The position numbers were made by a program, and so were the translations under genes. Shown piece by piece: positions 46,201 to 51,503 of a stretch of DNA of 64,000 nucleotides (the stretch's first letter is position 1; each line of letters opens with the position of its first letter). The DNA is from Liolophura sinensis (Eukaryota; Mollusca; Polyplacophora; Chitonida; Chitonidae), in assembly GCF_032854445.1 (NCBI RefSeq), contig NW_027017954.1:310001-374000 (forward strand), given 5' to 3'. The notes beneath the pieces are model-generated. The model ran no database searches and was not told the origin of the DNA. It worked only from the letters and a program-made list of their open reading frames with translations.

Positions 46201-48208
46201 TTTCTGGAAATATGTATCGCTGTTGTAAACATGTTTAAAACCATCCAGAATATTTTTTTTTACGTTTATCTATAAATATTACCGACAGACTTGTGCAGCT
46301 GGCAGTCATTTAGTTAAGTCGATTTGAGAGCAGTCATTTACTGAAGTCCACTGGAGAGCAGTCATATTTACTGTCCTCCTCTGTGAAGGAGTTTGCTGGG
46401 TTCAGACATATCGGCTTTTACGCCATTTGACTTTCGTACTCCATTTTCTGTACAGGACACTTTGTGAGATTGTGTCTCGCCACCGGCCATTCTTCTCGTC
46501 GCCACCCGTGTCTATTCCAAGCAAGCTTATAGCACTCCTCGCTCTGCTTTAGCCAGTGTCAGGCTTACATGGGTTCCTTTGTTTTCCAGGTTTGTTATGT
46601 GCTAGTTTTAGTGTCCAAGATTGATGCCAGTCTATGTTGTGAGATTCATTCTAGCTTGCCTTTAACGATTGCAATGCAGACAAAAAAAGAACAAGAAAGC
46701 TGACAATGCAAGCTATAGAACGGTAACACTGAAACATCGACAAATAAGACAGAAGTCTGAAGATAACAGAAATATGTGTTCTATTTTGACAGCATGCTCC
46801 CCTGGCACATGGGGACAAAACTGCAAACTTACTTGTAGTCTGAACTGTCTTAATGGTCCAACCGGATGTGACATCAGGAATGGAGCATGTATTGGAGGTT
46901 GTACAGATGGACATGAAGGCCGATTTTGTACCCGTAAGCATCGTTACCTGAAAAACATTATCTTTGAATGTAAATACACTCTCTTGGTGACATTTCAACT
47001 GATAATAGAACGTTGCCAATAATTTTGCGTCTAAAAGTAATTCCTAAGGTGCCAGTGGCTTAATGATTATACACAAGAGTATCCTAATGTCATTAATATT
47101 TGAAAGATCAGCATTTGCTGTCGATTACGCTCCATCTACAGGCTGTTTCGGTTTTAATCCTACAGCAGATAATTATCTCCATGTGGAAGGCAGGATGACA
47201 ACAATCCATTGCATATTTTCTTGCTTATGTAACTCAGCACGCAGTTCGAAGTCAGTCCCACCTTGAAGATCTAACATATTCCGCCAAAGTTGCACCGCAT
47301 TAGATTTCCCATACGCCCACCCCTCTCACTTTAATAGCATATGTCTGTCAATGTCAGAGTGTAGGCTTTGTCCCACAGCGCCATTGTGTAACGATTTTGT
47401 TTAGAAAATGAACATTTCTGTGCTGCTGAAATGTTCACCGTCATAAAATACATTGCTCGCCAAAAACTGAATAAGATGTAGCACAATAAAATCAGCAATT
47501 TTAGCTTTGTTTAAATGTGTATTTTATCGTTTGTAGCAGTCAACTATAACTACACAGGAGTGGTGATAGGCTGTGTGGCTGTGGTGGTCGCTGTCGTAAT
47601 CGTCGTTATTGTACTGATGTACACGTAAGTGATACCAGCTTAAAATAGGACCATGAATGTTTATTCCACAGTATAGGATTTAGATATACGTGTAATATTT
47701 TATGTATTTATTTAATTTTTATAATACTTTGTTTATACACTAAAGGTTGTGATACACCTAAAGCTGCACCCATCGTTCCCTCTCTGTGATACAGAATAAT
47801 GTGCAATTTAAATCCTAATACCTTTACATGTACTCAGAAAATGTGACGAAATAATCCGAATAAATCGATATTAGAGATAAGTATATTGTAATATCCTGCT
47901 GTAATAATTTTCTCTTTGTTGGGTTTATATTTTGTGTTAAGATAGTATATCTTTGTTGAAATTATTTAGGTGACCATAGACTGTGTTATTTCTACAGGAG
48001 AAGATGTCACGGTAATAAGTCAGGAGGAACCTCTGAGCGTTCGGATCCGGTCCACGTCCAGAATCGGGAGAGTTCTAATCAAGGGAGAGAAGCGCGGATT
48101 TCAACTCCAGTGGACAGTAACCCGTATGAGAGTGTTTATGAGAATGAATACGACAAAATCCGATTTTCTTGTAATGACACCGAGGCCAGTTACACTGTTG
48201 TTACTTAA
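15246..48208 (+). CDS. Gene model: F-lectin/EGF-repeat single-pass receptor (14 coding exons)
   Basis: Predicted cell-surface receptor. Exons: 15246-15303, 23553-23687, 24067-24276, 25125-25331, 26279-26374, 29548-29697, 31469-31615, 32726-32872, 33600-33746, 34880-35026, 37361-37504, 41487-41639, 46793-46933, 47537-47624 and 47998-48208, where the 34880 exon has a damaged donor and may be skipped. Joined, they total 2181 bases, an uninterrupted frame of 726 residues plus stop (677 without that exon). Approximate order: signal peptide 1-19, EGF-like 20-64, F5/8C-type lectin domain 65-203, EGF-like modules 204-627, transmembrane 635-655, tail 657-726. Phase-1 symmetry and the MEGF10/Draper/CED-1 cysteine pattern are seen directly. 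An engulfment or immune-recognition role is inferred. The first exon could instead be 11907-11961. Confidence 0.72.
15571..15640 (-). mobile_element. SINE family 1 tail fragment (unit 2)
   Basis: Complement of the tail (TTTTTCGCCGAACTCAAGAA), at the position equivalent to 12196, 58968 and 62555. It is followed by a G-rich stretch that has expanded in unit 4. Confidence 0.7.
17062..17296 (+). mobile_element. SINE family 1, nearly complete
   Basis: It runs from a damaged head (GGTCTCCGCGG...GTAACGGG) through CGTACGTGGGAAGGTTTC and the core to GTACGGCGTAAAACACAG and AAATAAAT. The same insertion with the same flanks lies at 63629-63865, so it was present before units 2 and 4 separated. Confidence 0.88.
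17385..17411. repeat. G-rich simple repeat
   Basis: Poly-G with occasional A. The equivalent tract in unit 4 is at 63953-63972 and has a different length. Confidence 0.9.
17503..17757 (+). mobile_element. SINE family 2, near full length, tRNA-like head
   Basis: The head TAGCACAGTTGGTAGAGCGCC is A-box-like. It is followed by GCAACGACTGGTTGACCCG, GTATCAGTATAATGGCTC, a GTCGTCATATGACTGAAA block and the tail GCGACGTTAAACCCCAATCA ending in a CACTCTCTCA run. Units 1 (about 13360-13382) and 3 (about 60527-60549) run through the same site without it, so it inserted after unit 2 separated from those. Confidence 0.82.
18461..18790. repeat. 48-bp minisatellite, about 6.5 copies
   Basis: The unit starts CTGGTTTTACTCTCTATGCT and contains GTACGTCTATCACAC and GTCGTCG. 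Repeat starts fall at 18461, 18509, 18557, 18605, 18653, 18701 and 18749. Because 48 is divisible by 3 it gives open frames with a 16-residue hydrophobic period. Single diverged units exist at about 22051, 22340 and 29297 inside dispersed repeat X, so the array is a local amplification of part of that repeat. I do not call it a gene. Confidence 0.93.
18999..19335 (+). repeat. Partial further promoter unit
   Basis: It repeats the start of units 2 and 4 (AAGAAACTT, AGCACTAAAACAGAAA, CTGGTCGACTGG, GGTGTAAGACCCTAACTTCAAGACTG) and then breaks off. Another piece of the same unit (ATAAATATAAGAGCTAATAAAA through GTTCGAGACAATGTGAA) lies at 23355-23500, just before exon 2. No TATA box or first exon is retained. 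Confidence 0.7.
19480..19730. repeat. Degenerate ~24-bp minisatellite
   Basis: Imperfect units of the form CCCGCAGTAATCGTTACCCCAA recur about ten times with substitutions and small indels. Confidence 0.8.
20184..20432 (+). pseudogene. Possible MULE-type transposase C-terminal fragment
   Basis: The 82-codon frame ends with HPNVFKTTLTLKKEQALSEI and a Pro/Lys-rich end (LPPLKKRKYRNIDD). This resembles the C-terminal region after the catalytic domain in animal Mutator-like or FLYWCH-associated transposases. No catalytic part is visible upstream and no terminal repeats were found. The match is from memory and is modest; a lineage-specific short protein remains possible. Confidence 0.35.
20750..21185. 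repeat. Old duplicated segment, partner of 5040-5720 (first part)
   Basis: It contains the diverged counterpart of the 5040 segment (ACCTGGT..CAGTACCTAGTGA, CATGGTCTTAAATGAGATCC). The match continues after the SINE at 21480-21640. Confidence 0.5.
21185..21420 (-). mobile_element. SINE family 1, near full length
   Basis: Minus-strand copy with CAGCATGAGTTGGACTTGGA (B-box side), core and tail complement TGTTTTACACCGTACTCAAG. The AAAT tail is expanded to a TTTATTTATTTG-rich stretch. Confidence 0.85.
21960..22480. repeat. Dispersed repeat X, copies 2 and 3
   Basis: Two partial copies lie in tandem. Each has an AACTATCACACTGTC or AACCATCACACGGTTG start, a TTTTACTTTCCATGCTA-like middle and, in the second, CACAAACCAGGGTTCTGTTG. 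They resemble 29280-29350 and the minisatellite unit at 18461. Confidence 0.6.
22900..23038 (+). mobile_element. SINE family 1, 3' half
   Basis: CGTACGTGAAATGACTTGC, core, AAAATATTCTTGAGTGCGG and GTAAAACGCCAATCAAATAA. The head is missing. Confidence 0.83.
23553..23687 (+). CDS. Exon 2: EGF-like module, 8 cysteines
   Basis: Acceptor TTATAGTTTCAG and donor GTAAGT bracket 135 bases (45 codons, phase 1 at both ends). The module reads ..CSGGTYGPDCKYDC.. and ends ..GWDGPTCQR, with eight cysteines in the spacing of MEGF/Draper/CED-1 repeats (GxYGxxC...GWxGxxC). Extracellular and disulfide-bonded by family analogy. It precedes the lectin domain, so the receptor would carry an EGF module on each side of the lectin fold. 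Confidence 0.8.
24067..24276 (+). CDS. Exon 3: F-type-lectin-like domain, N-terminal half
   Basis: The exon spans acceptor CTTATAG to donor GTAAGT, 210 bases, phase 1-1. It encodes NVALGKPTNQSSNY.., ..SELAVDG.., ..GEWRVTLD.. and ..NFTIYNRKEG, the diagnostic order for F5/8C-type fucolectin domains. Known fucolectins use a His/Arg..Arg set (H-x26-R-x-D-x4-R). Here the His position is not kept (Phe or Thr), and the R-x-D becomes R-x-E, so ordinary fucose binding is doubtful. The second half is on exon 4. Confidence 0.8.
25125..25331 (+). CDS. Exon 4: F-type-lectin-like domain, C-terminal half
   Basis: The exon spans acceptor TTCTTTACAG to donor GTACGT, 207 bases, phase 1-1. It encodes GYRLSGFTLYVGN.., a Cys pair region with GHCTGGPVSGDTVRI, and ends with PLTLCEVLIFG, the typical closing strand of F-type lectin domains. 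The intron splits the domain just after the NR motif and before the second Arg (..GYRL). Confidence 0.82.
25335..26278. other. Intron, nothing recognised
   Basis: Between exons 4 and 5 I see no repeat tail, transposon end or conserved exon. A short intergrade of unknown sequence with tRNA-like TGTTCGAACCC at about 24608 lies in the previous intron (24567-24905) and may be a degenerate SINE of another family. Confidence 0.4.
26279..26374 (+). CDS. Exon 5: short EGF-like module, 6 cysteines
   Basis: The exon spans acceptor TTCTGACAG to donor GTAAAG, 96 bases (32 codons), phase 1-1. It reads VCSAGWYGEMCGRQC... ending RCTG. It is shorter than its neighbours and has six cysteines, but it keeps GWYGxxC. 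The symmetric phase fits the gene model. Confidence 0.72.
27289..28304. mobile_element. Non-autonomous pogo-like DNA transposon
   Basis: CAGTCAAACCTGT at the left end mirrors ACAGGTTTGACTG at the right end, each bordered by TA. CAGT..ACTG ends with a TA target duplication are characteristic of pogo/Tc1-type elements. The inside contains GCGGCCA-rich blocks and no transposase. A diverged copy of its left part lies inverted at about 49960-50140. Confidence 0.65.
28600..28740 (+). mobile_element. SINE family 1, 3' half
   Basis: CCTGTGGATGGTCGTGGG, GGGCTCTGCCCGG, GCCGCCGTCGTATAAGTA and a diverged tail GTACAGTGTGAAACACAG. The head is missing. Confidence 0.85.
29078..29350. repeat. Dispersed repeat X, copy 4
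   Basis: Closest partner of 4630-4860 (GAGTAATACACATTGTAACA, CTTAAGCCATGGCGCTAG). It continues into CCAACTATCACACTGATCC and TTGGTTTTACTCTCC, the source motif of the 48-bp minisatellite. Confidence 0.65.
29548..29697 (+). CDS. Exon 6: EGF-like module, 8 cysteines
   Basis: Acceptor TTTAGCAG and donor GTAAGT, 150 bases, phase 1-1. It reads ECVDGRWEKHCQKDCGHC.. and ends ..RCDAGFMRENCSTG, with no Gly in the usual GxxG turn (RWEKHC instead of YGxxC). An acceptor three bases earlier would add one alanine-containing codon. Its 3' end and donor have been amplified into a tandem repeat immediately downstream. Confidence 0.75.
29640..30135. repeat. Tandem repeat derived from the end of exon 6
   Basis: Units contain GATGCTGGCTACATGTGTAG, GTAAGTGTGTAGGATTTAG, ACAGCAGAGACGAAACACAA and GCAGGTATGTAAGATTCAG. 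The GTAAGTGTGTAG motif, copied from the exon 6 donor, recurs near 29698, 29777, 29912 and 30061, giving a higher-order period of about 135-150 bases. Copies have stops and are not exons. Confidence 0.8.
31469..31615 (+). CDS. Exon 7: EGF-like module, type a
   Basis: The exon spans acceptor TTTGCATCAAG to donor GTGAGA, 147 bases, phase 1-1. It reads ACEAGKYGPDCKETCGSC.. and ends ..CMPGYSGLKCKTG, with eight cysteines. Nearly identical to exon 9 (33600-33746). Confidence 0.85.
32418..32600 (+). mobile_element. SINE family 1, lacking the head
   Basis: CGTACGTGGGAAGAATTTTC, core GGATGGTCGTGGGTTTTC, and tail GTATGGCGTAAAACACCAAT. It is located in the intron between exons 7 and 8 and is not visible at the matching place in cassette copy 2. 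Confidence 0.85.
32726..32872 (+). CDS. Exon 8: EGF-like module, type b
   Basis: Acceptor GGATTAAG and donor GTGAGA, 147 bases, phase 1-1. ACEAGKYGHDCNETCGSC.. with the variable loop LSGSDRC. Type b exons (8, 10, 11) share GHDCNETC; type a exons share GPDCKETC. Confidence 0.85.
33600..33746 (+). CDS. Exon 9: EGF-like module, type a
   Basis: Acceptor TTTGCATCAAG and donor GTCAGT, 147 bases, phase 1-1. Differs from exon 7 at a few codons (for example YTTSGHCPGNPRC against NTTSGHCQGEPRC). Eight cysteines are kept. Confidence 0.85.
34880..35026 (+). CDS. Exon 10: EGF-like module, type b, splice donor lost
   Basis: The frame and eight cysteines are intact (ACEAGKYGHDCNETCGSC..), but the donor G-GTGAGT seen in the sister exons reads G-ATGAGT. 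The GT-to-AT change should abolish normal splicing, so the exon is probably skipped. Skipping removes exactly 49 residues and keeps phase. Reading through would add a few residues and then depend on a cryptic donor. Confidence 0.65.
35230..36795. other. Unassigned insertion between cassettes
   Basis: This stretch has no counterpart in cassettes 1 and 2. Short open frames at 35766-36035 and 36581-36763 show no recognisable domain. No inverted ends or target duplication were identified. Confidence 0.5.
37060..37080. repeat. Poly-C tract
   Basis: Run of C broken by one G. Confidence 0.9.
37149..37224. repeat. (AT)n microsatellite
   Basis: About 38 AT units. The same position in cassettes 1 and 2 (about 32590 and 34745) has only short TATATT, so the expansion is specific to this copy. 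The long open frame that passes through it into exon 11 is an artefact. Confidence 0.97.
37361..37504 (+). CDS. Exon 11: EGF-like module, type b
   Basis: Acceptor TTGAATGAAG and donor GTGAGT, 144 bases, phase 1-1. ACEAGKYGHDCNETCGSC.., ending ..CMPGYSGLKCK with the final Thr codon of sister exons missing. Eight cysteines. Confidence 0.85.
38296..39260 (+). pseudogene. DIRS-like retrotransposon fragment (RT thumb and RNase H)
   Basis: Several frames give, in order: SMPVCLTTDK, then FSGVMYAPFKYKQVE, LREDFTWWIRSTE and HGQSDVVLYSDAS (RNase H start), later IMIDNMIAVLEIN, HLAGKQNAEVD and PNIDPFASRLN. That order is typical of tyrosine-recombinase (DIRS/Ngaro-type) retroelements. Stops and frameshifts interrupt it. 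A 26-base piece (TATGCTGTTGATTCATTTAC) is tandemly doubled at 39169-39222. No recombinase or terminal repeats were seen. It lies in the intron between exons 11 and 12. Confidence 0.6.
38655..38740. repeat. Short tandem repeat, ~20 bp
   Basis: Four imperfect copies of GGGGCCGTGTTACATGT, inserted into the DIRS-like fragment. Confidence 0.7.
39435..40150. repeat. 3' flank of receptor genes, copy C, inside an intron
   Basis: This matches 8140-8560 and 48360-49110 (GGACACAAGCGTCTTG, GTTTTAGCGGTTCT, GCAATGACTCTCCCG, CACGTACGCATTATG, TCCCTGCTCATAAATGTGTG). No tail exon precedes it here. It suggests that a further gene copy, or its 3' end, once lay inside what is now an intron of the main gene. Confidence 0.75.
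40155..41295. other. Intron, nothing recognised
   Basis: No repeat family, exon or transposon end is recognised here. Open frames at 40668-40856 (+) and 40858-41139 (-) have no visible domain. Confidence 0.5.
41300..41460 (-). mobile_element. SINE family 1, degraded
   Basis: Minus-strand core complement (AGCCACGACCATCGGCAGAT), head side GCGACCGCTTTGGTGACG and GTCATTGCGCTGCG. The tail is missing. Confidence 0.7.
41487..41639 (+). CDS. Exon 12: EGF-like module, 8 cysteines
   Basis: Acceptor TTTTTTGACAG and donor GTTAGT, 153 bases, phase 1-1. CDAGFWGADCEQKCGEC.. ending ..CKAGFLGSHCRQ. It is a single-copy type unlike the cassette exons. Confidence 0.82.
41764..41965 (+). repeat. Left LTR remnant
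   Basis: CATATTTACGATCAAACCAT and GCTGGCAGTCATTTACTAAG match the right LTR around 46225-46360 (ACCATCCAGAATA, GCTGGCAGTCATTTAGTTAA). The 5' part of the LTR is missing. The end of this stretch (CTTATCTGAGAGG, GTTTCTCATCTTTGCTCTCC) also resembles 5745-5810. Confidence 0.55.
42139..43064 (+). pseudogene. gag remnant of the LTR element
   Basis: An initiator region MAEEFNVPSIFD ends at an early stop. Later frames carry RLVPKYDDKAVE, NLEWPEG, an AEVYSTLSVDQSS-like piece, then YMEFARCKETLF and LLEEFKNNVG, all typical of capsid-type gag in animal gypsy elements. At least three frame breaks. Confidence 0.65.
43065..43730 (+). pseudogene. Protease region and linker of the LTR element
   Basis: VLIQGFNGIFMSVPLLEV and the following SDLVTEGVVKSLPEKSIF resemble the retropepsin C-terminal part of gypsy elements. 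The catalytic DTG is not visible. The following frame (43441-43728) has no clear domain. Confidence 0.5.
43780..44560 (+). pseudogene. Integrase remnant
   Basis: The zinc-binding H-H-C-C part (GGHLGIRK..YWSKIHRDVVNFC) is followed by pieces around IMDRANRY, TRYGLPKEIQTDQGS, and ALEIYHQIMKSALRAYC with SPLELVYGL. The D, D and E positions are visible but lie in different frames. A deletion removes much of the core before TRYGLP. The C-terminal YIISTPGHRE piece is present at about 44480, just before the SINE. Confidence 0.68.
44581..44852 (+). mobile_element. SINE family 1, full length, inside the LTR element
   Basis: Best copy in the window. A-box TGGCTCAGTTGG at 44591, B-box-like GAGTTCAAGTC at about 44659, CGTACGTGGGAAGGTC, core, GCTGTCGTATAAGTGAAATA, GAGTACGGCGTAAAACACC and AAAT repeats. 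It inserted between the integrase and RT remnants, so it is younger than the LTR element. Confidence 0.92.
44870..45250 (+). pseudogene. Reverse-transcriptase N-terminal remnant
   Basis: DVDVGGAVPIKHHPFRINP, then YMLDSGVIGHS, ISKFDGSIRLYVDYRKINAV and DSYPIPRSEDC, the start of a gypsy RT. The frame ends before the catalytic YxDD, and the next recognisable piece is downstream of the palm, so the active site has been deleted. Confidence 0.72.
45251..45900 (+). pseudogene. RT connection and RNase H remnant
   Basis: KVQAILSLPVHTCRKDLLR and LGVCSFTVRLCP represent the connection. Later frames give EQPVSYFSRNLNRHQ, TEKEASGLVLAVQHFE, TNHDPLVFLEKF and HIACKKNSVADMLSRAW, the RNase H order. Multiple frameshifts. 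Confidence 0.65.
46030..46600 (+). repeat. Right LTR (approximate)
   Basis: Begins near TGTTACGTACCACG and includes the block shared with the left remnant. A doubled AGCAGTCAT.TTACTG motif lies at 46330-46375. The right boundary is not certain because the left LTR is truncated. Confidence 0.5.
46793..46933 (+). CDS. Exon 13: membrane-proximal EGF-like module
   Basis: Acceptor TATTTTGACAG and donor GTAAGC, 141 bases, phase 1-1. ACSPGTWGQNCKLTCSLNC.. ending ..HEGRFCTR, eight cysteines. The paralogue at 6353 is broken, so the family resemblance with flanking intron sequence confirms the exon limits. Confidence 0.87.
47537..47624 (+). CDS. Exon 14: transmembrane segment
   Basis: Acceptor TTGTAG and donor GTAAGT, 88 bases, entering in phase 1 and leaving in phase 2. 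VNYNYTGVVIGCVAV is followed by an unbroken Val/Ala/Ile stretch to VLMYT, about 22 hydrophobic residues. It anchors the receptor once in the membrane, with the EGF modules outside. The upstream paralogue (7030-7123) differs by two extra valines. Confidence 0.88.
47998..48208 (+). CDS. Exon 15: cytoplasmic tail with clustered tyrosines, stop at 48206-48208
   Basis: The acceptor is TTTCTACAG. Read in phase 2 from the transmembrane exon, it gives a basic start (TRRCHGNKSGG), a Ser-rich middle, then DSNPYESVYENEYDKIRF and ..ASYTVVT before TAA. YESV and YDKI fit SH2-type YxxV/I sites and YENE fits a YxN site. This resembles tyrosine-signalling tails of engulfment receptors, though the YxxI spacing is too short for a standard ITAM. 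Start and stop of the frame are fixed by the paralogue, which keeps NPYENVYENE. Confidence 0.85.
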
Positions 48209-48359
48209 TTTCATGGCTTTGGACGCGAAACGCTTCCTGGAAAGAACGGGAGATAGTGAACCGTTAAAAAGGACAAGTCTTGAACATATATATAGTTTGA
48301 ATTAGATAATTCTCTCCTAAAAACAGCACATTTTGTTTTAAATTTTGAAAAGGTTCAAA

Positions 48360-49110
48360 GGGCTAATGCTTCTTTTAGTTTGGGGCTCGATGAGGGCGAT
48401 GTTGGTGGACACAGCTGTCGTGTTTTAGCGGTCCTGCTCGCCCTCGTCCTACAGGGGTGTAAGCATTTGGCCTAGCTGGATGTACCGACTGCAGGGAATT
48501 TACCGAACACTGCAGGACCTTCTGATTAATAACAGACCCTTTTATTCAGATTTTGGAAAGATATTTTTGTAATAACTCTGACTTTGCTAAGGAAAAGTAA
48601 TGGAAAGTCACAATATTTTTTTCAAGCAATGACTCTCCCGGACGGTTTTCTGCCAGCTTACCGTGACAAGTTACTGCAGTATCCTGCCCAACATGTACGC
48701 ATTGTGAAAGGGGCAGCCCTTCTCGGTTCCCTGCTTATAAACGTGTGGTTCAAAATACATCAGTTTTACACTTAAGCCGCAAAATCCAATTTATTGCACC
48801 GATACCTGTATCCACTATAAGACACCACACTGACAATCTAGAGCTAATATTCTTTCACGTGACAGCCAATTATCACGTGACGCTTTCAGGGCTATGGATT
48901 GTCCAAGTTCAAAAGGGCTTCTACAACATGGCTTCTTGGAGTGAATTGTCCGTCATTGCCATATCCCCAATAATCAACTCCATGTTCTCGGCTTTCAAAA
49001 TTTTTTAGAATTTTTTGAACATATTTTTCGATGACAACTTTGTCGTTTATCATGGTTCCTATGTATGTATAGTGGCAGACTTTATGTCACTTTAATTACA
49101 CAGGAAAACA
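48360..49110. repeat. 3' flank of receptor genes (copy B)
   Basis: Follows the tail exon and matches 8140-8560 and 39435-40150. No polyadenylation signal close to the stop was identified; AATAAA occurs at about 49303 and 49415. Confidence 0.8.
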
Positions 49111-49959
49111 TTATGGGTTTTATGGACCTAGAAAGTCCTAAATTTAACTTGAAAATTATAATAACCCTATCAAATTTAAATTTCAAAGTTCTGAGCATAT
49201 ATTTAGTGGATATATAACAACATTATACTAATATTATATCTCAAAACAATTAAGCAGTGTAGCTTATAAGCCCAAAGGCCTAATAGTGTTCACACAGAGT
49301 GTAAATAAACAAGCGCTTACAACCCGAGTTTCAAGTCAGCGTTTGTGTGACTTGAGAACTTTTCCTTCCAAAATTGTCATGGTCTAGACAGTTTTGCGCC
49401 AGTTAGGATATTCCAATAAACTTTTGGACTACGGATTTCAGTTGGACGTATGAGCTGTATAAACATTTATTCGTTTTGCCATTGCCGGTGAAGTAACAAC
49501 ATACTTGTATATGGATCTGGGAGGCTCAATGTGTTCGTGAGAGGTCATATTTTGGCAAACCCACAGGAAGACACATCTCCAGGTGCCTACAAAGATAATG
49601 GTCAGGCAATCTAGATGCTTTTTCAAAGAAACCATTTGTGGATTGAACCACAGGAGGTCAGATTATATCCTGATTTGCTCACTGTAACTTTATTGCTTTC
49701 ACACCTCAGGCGACCTCTACATAGGGCTAATCTCCCTGGCTGCCAGTGGCTGTCTTGACAATAGCCAGCTGGGCTTTAAAGCAAAGAAGCTTTACTGCCA
49801 TTGACCAGTAAACCACAAACTTCACTGGTCAAGACAAAGATGCATATTACAATATTGCAAATTTTCAATCATTATCAAAGCTGCCGAAGTTTGTGGCCGC
49901 CATTTTGAAATTTTTGAATATTTAATTGTTATTAATTTTGAAAGTCTTGGGCGCGTAGG

Positions 49960-50140
49960 GCATGTTGATATTGGTCTTTGCTACAATATATAGCGGTTGT
50001 TGGCCGCGTTGGACAGGTGTCCGCGTAGTACAGGTCGTTAAACATGGAAAATCGCTCGGTCCCGCAGAGAGTGGCCGCTTAGGACAGTTAGACGCTAAAC
50101 ACAGGTGCCGGTAAGTACAGATTTGACTGGATAGATCTTT
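49960..50140. mobile_element. Pogo-like element fragment, inverted
   Basis: Reverse complement of this stretch matches the left 180 bases of the element at 27289 (CCAGTCAAATCTGTACTTAC, AAGCGGCCACTCTCTGC, TTTTCCATGTTTAACGACCTG). The other end was not found. Confidence 0.6.
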
Positions 50141-50493
50141 TGTTACTAAAACGAACATGATCGCTGTTCAGAGCTAGTGGACGGACATGCTCTGTTGGCA
50201 CACAGATGATTCCTGACTAAATCACATTGTCCAGGTAAAATAATCGAAGTCCGCTACCTTAACATTTGCCTTATTCCGAATGGAACGTGGTGCTATTTGA
50301 GAGTTTCATAGTATGAATGAATTGATATCTTAAATCTTGTACAGGGTTGTCAGCCTCATGATCTTCAGTGTGTTTTGAAGAGTTAATAAATTTGACATAC
50401 AGGGACACGTTCTTCTTTTTTGTATGTTGTTTAAGGTGAAGGGATTGGTAATTATCGAAGCATGAATTTAAACCCTTGTATTCGTCATCTGTT

Positions 50494-50688
50494 CAGGGGC
50501 CTCCGTGGCTCAGTAGGTTAGCGCGTTAGCGCAGCATAATGACCCAGGAGTCTCTCACAAAGAGTCCAACTCATGCTGGATTTCTCTCCGGCGGTAGGTG
50601 GGAAGGTCTGCAGCAATCCGAGGATGGTCGTGGGTTCCCCCACGGGCTCTGCCCGGTTTCCACCCTCCAGAGAGAAAGAGAGAAAGTT
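50494..50688 (+). mobile_element. SINE family 1 head and core, with 10-bp target duplication
   Basis: The head CCTCCGTGGCTCAGTAGG (A-box) through GGGCTCTGCCCGGTTTCC is present, but the normal 3' tail is absent and the element ends in a GAGAGAAAGAGAG run. GTCATCTGTT flanks it at 50484-50493 and 50689-50698. The paralogue has a single GTCATCTGTT at 9001-9010 and no SINE. Confidence 0.85.
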
Positions 50689-51503
50689 GTCATCTGTTGA
50701 AGTCCCACTTGTCAAGCCTTCGTAATAGAATTAAGAGATGGTGTCGAAGACTATTGTTCCATCTCCAGTATTGCATGATCCTGTGCCTAGAATACTTGCA
50801 TGTAGATATAATTCATTTTCATTTGTAACAACACTGCAGTTAAGATATGCTTTTATTTAACACTCTAGACAGATCTAAATACGTGAGGGTACTACAGGAG
50901 TATTTTCATCAGTAACAATCACCATGTTAACTGTTCTGTGGTACACATCATTCGTAGATCTAATGTTAATTTAAAAAATTAACACCATTAGACGACCATA
51001 TTATTTACCTAGAATACATATTTATACAATATATGTACACAGACCTAATGACTCCTCTTAATTATATGACTAAATTATTTTTAAAGTAAGCAAATACGAA
51101 AATTTAAGAACTATAGAATACGAGACATACCTACATATATTTTATACATATTTGTTACTTCCAAGCGAAGTTGGATGCTTTTGTTGACAAATGCTCTTTA
51201 GGCTTTCAAGTTTTCTTATAATATTAATTTTGATACCTTTTAATTTACTGTTGTATTATCTGGTATTATTCCTGCATAAACCATGATTCTGCTGGTGGAC
51301 TAAGTGTTCCCAAGGCCATGCTTTTGACATCAGTGCATAAAATGTTTACCTAATTGTGGTTATTAAAATAAAGCCATGGTGCTGGGCGGGTGAGGGGGGC
51401 ATTCACATGAACAGTTAGAATCACACCCTAGCGTATTTCACCCATTTCGTGTCAACATTTGCCAATTATCACAAAGTGGTAGTCGTCAATCAGTGGCAGT
51501 GGC

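Larger units (their letters stand above)
41764..46600 (+). mobile_element. Decayed Ty3/gypsy-type LTR retrotransposon, integrase before RT (Gmr1-like order)
   Basis: Pieces in order: partial left LTR (about 41764-41965), primer-binding site TGGGGCTTGTCCGGGA at 41972-41987 (near-complementary to tRNA-Pro 3' end by known PBS form), gag, protease, integrase, reverse transcriptase, RNase H, and right LTR (about 46030-46600). Every gene is broken by stops, frameshifts or deletions. The order integrase then RT is unusual for gypsy elements but is known for the Gmr1-like group. It sits in the intron between exons 12 and 13 in the gene's orientation. Confidence 0.78.
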
